From Streptomyces lavendofoliae (lineage in GTDB: Bacteria > Actinomycetota > Actinomycetes > Streptomycetales > Streptomycetaceae), in assembly GCF_014649735.1 (NCBI RefSeq), contig NZ_BMTP01000010.1, forward strand, positions 124,001-188,000: DNA of 64,000 nucleotides, read 5' to 3'. Each line of letters opens with the position of its first letter. Within the stretch, counting starts at the first letter, position 1. Positions 62,346 to 64,000 of the stretch are shown here, piece after piece. The notes under the pieces are model-generated. The model was not told the DNA's origin, did not search any database, and worked only from the letters and a program-made list of their open reading frames with translations. The translations under genes and the position numbers were made by a program.

Positions 62346-63800
62346 ATGGACCCGACCATCCATCACACCCGCCCCGCTCAGCGCCGAAGGCTGTACCCCG
62401 TCGCCCTGACGTCGAGTGCCGTCCTTCTCTCGCTCCTCACCGGCATGCCGCCCGCGCAGGCCGCCTCCACTGCCTCCACCGCCCACGCAGCCTCCACCGC
62501 CCACGCCACCTTCGCCGGACCCGCCGCCTCCGCCGGGCCCGTCACGACGCCCGGCACCGCCACGACGGCGGCCGTCGCCGGCGTCCGCGACCACGGCCTG
62601 GACCGGGGGGCGTTGCGCGGCGCCCTGGAAGCGATCCACCAGGCGGGCATGTACGGAACCTACTCGGCCGTCCGCAACGGCTCTGCACAGTGGCGCGGGG
62701 GCGCCGGTGTGGCCGACCGGGAGACGGGACGGCCCGCCCGGCCCCACCTCCAGCACCGGGTCGGCAGCATCACGAAGACGTTCACCGCCGTCGCGGTGCT
62801 CCAGCAGGTCGAGCGGGGGCGCATCGAGCTGGACGCGCCCATAGGCCGCTACCTGCCCGGGCTGATACCCGGGGAACGCGGTCGCGCCATCACCGTCCGG
62901 ATGCTGCTCAACCACACCAGCGGGCTGGGCGATCACGTACTCGGCGCCTTCCCCGGCCTGTTGGAGGACCCGGGCAGGGCCCTGGACGCGAGGCGCCTGC
63001 ACCGGTTCGCCCCGGAGGAGCTCGTACGCCTCGGACTCGCGGCACCCGCGCCGGTGCCGCGCGGCACGTACGCGTACTCCAACACCAACTACGTCATCGC
63101 CGGGTTGCTGCTGCGCGAGGTGACCGGGCAGGAACCCGAGCAGTACATCACCCGGCACGTCATCCGCGCGGCCGGACTGCGGCACACGTACTTCCCCCGG
63201 ACCCCGCGTCTCACCGGCCCGCACGCCAAGATGTACGAGTCCATGTACGGCCTGATCGAACCCGCCCGCGACTACAGCGTGTACGACATGTCGTGGTGCG
63301 GTACCGCCGGCTCGCTGGTGTCGACCGTCGATGACCTCAACGCCTTCTACCGCAAGCTGCTGAGCGGCGGGCTGCTGGGCCGCGCCGGACTGACGGCGAT
63401 GAAGACGACGGTCCCCACGTACGAGCCGCCGCCCGGCGAGGAGGTCGCCATGCGGTACGGCCTGGGGATCTACACGATGAAGTTCCCCGACGGCCGCTGG
63501 TACTGGGGCCACGACGGAGCGGTCTTCGGCGCCGGCACCTGGGCCCTGTCGACCGAGGACGGGCGCCGCCAGGTCGCGATCGGCTACAACCTCATGAAGT
63601 ACCAGCGCTTCGACGAGCAGGGCAGGCCGTTGGACCACCCGATCGACGCGGCGATGCTGCGGTACGTCACCACCGCCCTCGGCGGCGGCATGGAGGGCGC
63701 CCGGGCCGAGGCGGCGGCGGGCGGGCTCCTGGCGCCCCCGTCCTCCGCCGCGTCCGACGCCCTCCGCCGCAAGGCGGCCGAGGCTTCGGCACGCCGGTGA
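62346..63800 (+). CDS. Secreted class-C beta-lactamase-fold serine hydrolase, copy 2
   Basis: This 484-residue paralogue has a signal peptide (YPVALTSSAVLLSLLTGMPP then AQA), an Ala/Ser/Thr-rich linker of about 45 residues (repeats of AASTAHA type) and the same motifs as copy 1: RVGSITKTFTAVAVLQQVE, GTYAYSNTNYVIAGLLL and YWGHDGAVFGAGTWALS. The C-terminus has an extra Ala/Glu-rich tail of about 30 residues. GGGAGAG precedes ATG at 62346. It is probably a D-Ala-D-Ala carboxypeptidase or related esterase with an extended linker that could anchor in the wall matrix. Confidence 0.92.
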   Translation: MDPTIHHTRPAQRRRLYPVALTSSAVLLSLLTGMPPAQAASTASTAHAASTAHATFAGPAASAGPVTTPGTATTAAVAGVRDHGLDRGALRGALEAIHQAGMYGTYSAVRNGSAQWRGGAGVADRETGRPARPHLQHRVGSITKTFTAVAVLQQVERGRIELDAPIGRYLPGLIPGERGRAITVRMLLNHTSGLGDHVLGAFPGLLEDPGRALDARRLHRFAPEELVRLGLAAPAPVPRGTYAYSNTNYVIAGLLLREVTGQEPEQYITRHVIRAAGLRHTYFPRTPRLTGPHAKMYESMYGLIEPARDYSVYDMSWCGTAGSLVSTVDDLNAFYRKLLSGGLLGRAGLTAMKTTVPTYEPPPGEEVAMRYGLGIYTMKFPDGRWYWGHDGAVFGAGTWALSTEDGRRQVAIGYNLMKYQRFDEQGRPLDHPIDAAMLRYVTTALGGGMEGARAEAAAGGLLAPPSSAASDALRRKAAEASARR

Positions 63801-64000
63801 GCCGCTGAGCCGGTGAGCCGCTGAGGCGGGTGGTGTCCGGACGGCGGACGAGGCCGTGAGGCCCGCCCGCCGGACGTCGCCCCGCGACGGCACCGCCGGC
63901 CGGCCCGACCCCGACCCGGCCCCGGGACGGCCCACGCCGCCGCCCGAGGCGGGATGCCATGGACGGGCGCCGGTCCGGCCGGCGGCCATGTGGGGGGCAA

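Overview
The window is one stretch of a high-GC actinobacterial chromosome, almost certainly Streptomyces or a very close relative. Third codon positions are nearly all G or C, GTG and TTG starts are common, one secreted-protein gene carries a rare TTA leucine codon, and the content is typical of the genus: Tat and Sec secreted enzymes, a SigB/SigF-type sigma factor with partner-switching regulators, a DUF2637 membrane protein and multi-domain PP2C phosphatases. No rRNA, tRNA or CRISPR array was seen.

Region 1 (1-9683) holds a tightly packed set: a RibD-type reductase (cut by the left edge), a UPF0104 membrane protein, a methyltransferase, a glycosyltransferase, a 6-pyruvoyltetrahydropterin-synthase homologue with degenerate zinc and catalytic sites, an MDR dehydrogenase and a CDP-alcohol phosphatidyltransferase. 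A propeller-like protein, an LTA-synthase-like membrane sulfatase and an FMN/F420-type oxidoreductase follow. It looks like a pathway that builds and glycosylates a pterin- or pyrimidine-derived compound, possibly a lipid conjugate. As far as I recall its product is unknown. Region 2 (9684-15834) has a PadR regulator with a perfect palindromic operator, a large acyl-CoA dehydrogenase, a divergent quinone-reductase/MmyB-type regulator pair, and a glyceraldehyde-3-phosphate dehydrogenase with a long N-terminal extension.

Region 3 (15835-21711) is a sulfur-scavenging operon on the minus strand: a cysteine-ending leader peptide, then a Tat lipoprotein binding protein, ATPase, permease, flavin monooxygenase and TauD-type dioxygenase. 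Region 4 (21712-27200) is patchy accessory DNA: a long non-coding stretch, a DUF2637 protein, a secreted-type fragment, a membrane protein with different codon use, an IS5-type transposase remnant, a thioesterase and a broken NUDIX gene beside an intact one.

Region 5 (27365-42831) is a stress-signalling locus. It encodes two RsbW-like ATP-binding proteins, a STAS anti-anti-sigma factor, a SigB/F/G-type sigma factor, two PP2C phosphatases, a soluble hybrid histidine kinase with seven tandem 92-residue HAMP units, two paralogous MarR regulators, and envelope proteins (phospholipase-D/cardiolipin synthase, YihY/BrkB, PRC-barrel).

Region 6 (43102-49212) is the most interesting. It is a small RiPP operon: MFS exporter, S9 prolyl-oligopeptidase-type peptidase, a 39-residue precursor peptide, a radical SAM maturase with an unusual CX7CX2C cluster motif, and a DUF5825-like protein. 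The precursor gene sits between two strong RNA hairpins.

Region 7 (49213-64000) carries secreted and housekeeping-type genes: a GH30 glycosidase with a ricin-type carbohydrate-binding domain, a DUF4132 protein, a TTA-containing trypsin-like protease, a membrane protein/hydrolase pair, a TPR protein, a small unknown gene between two copies of a 21-bp-period GC repeat, an HSL-type esterase, and two tandem paralogous secreted class-C beta-lactamase-fold hydrolases.
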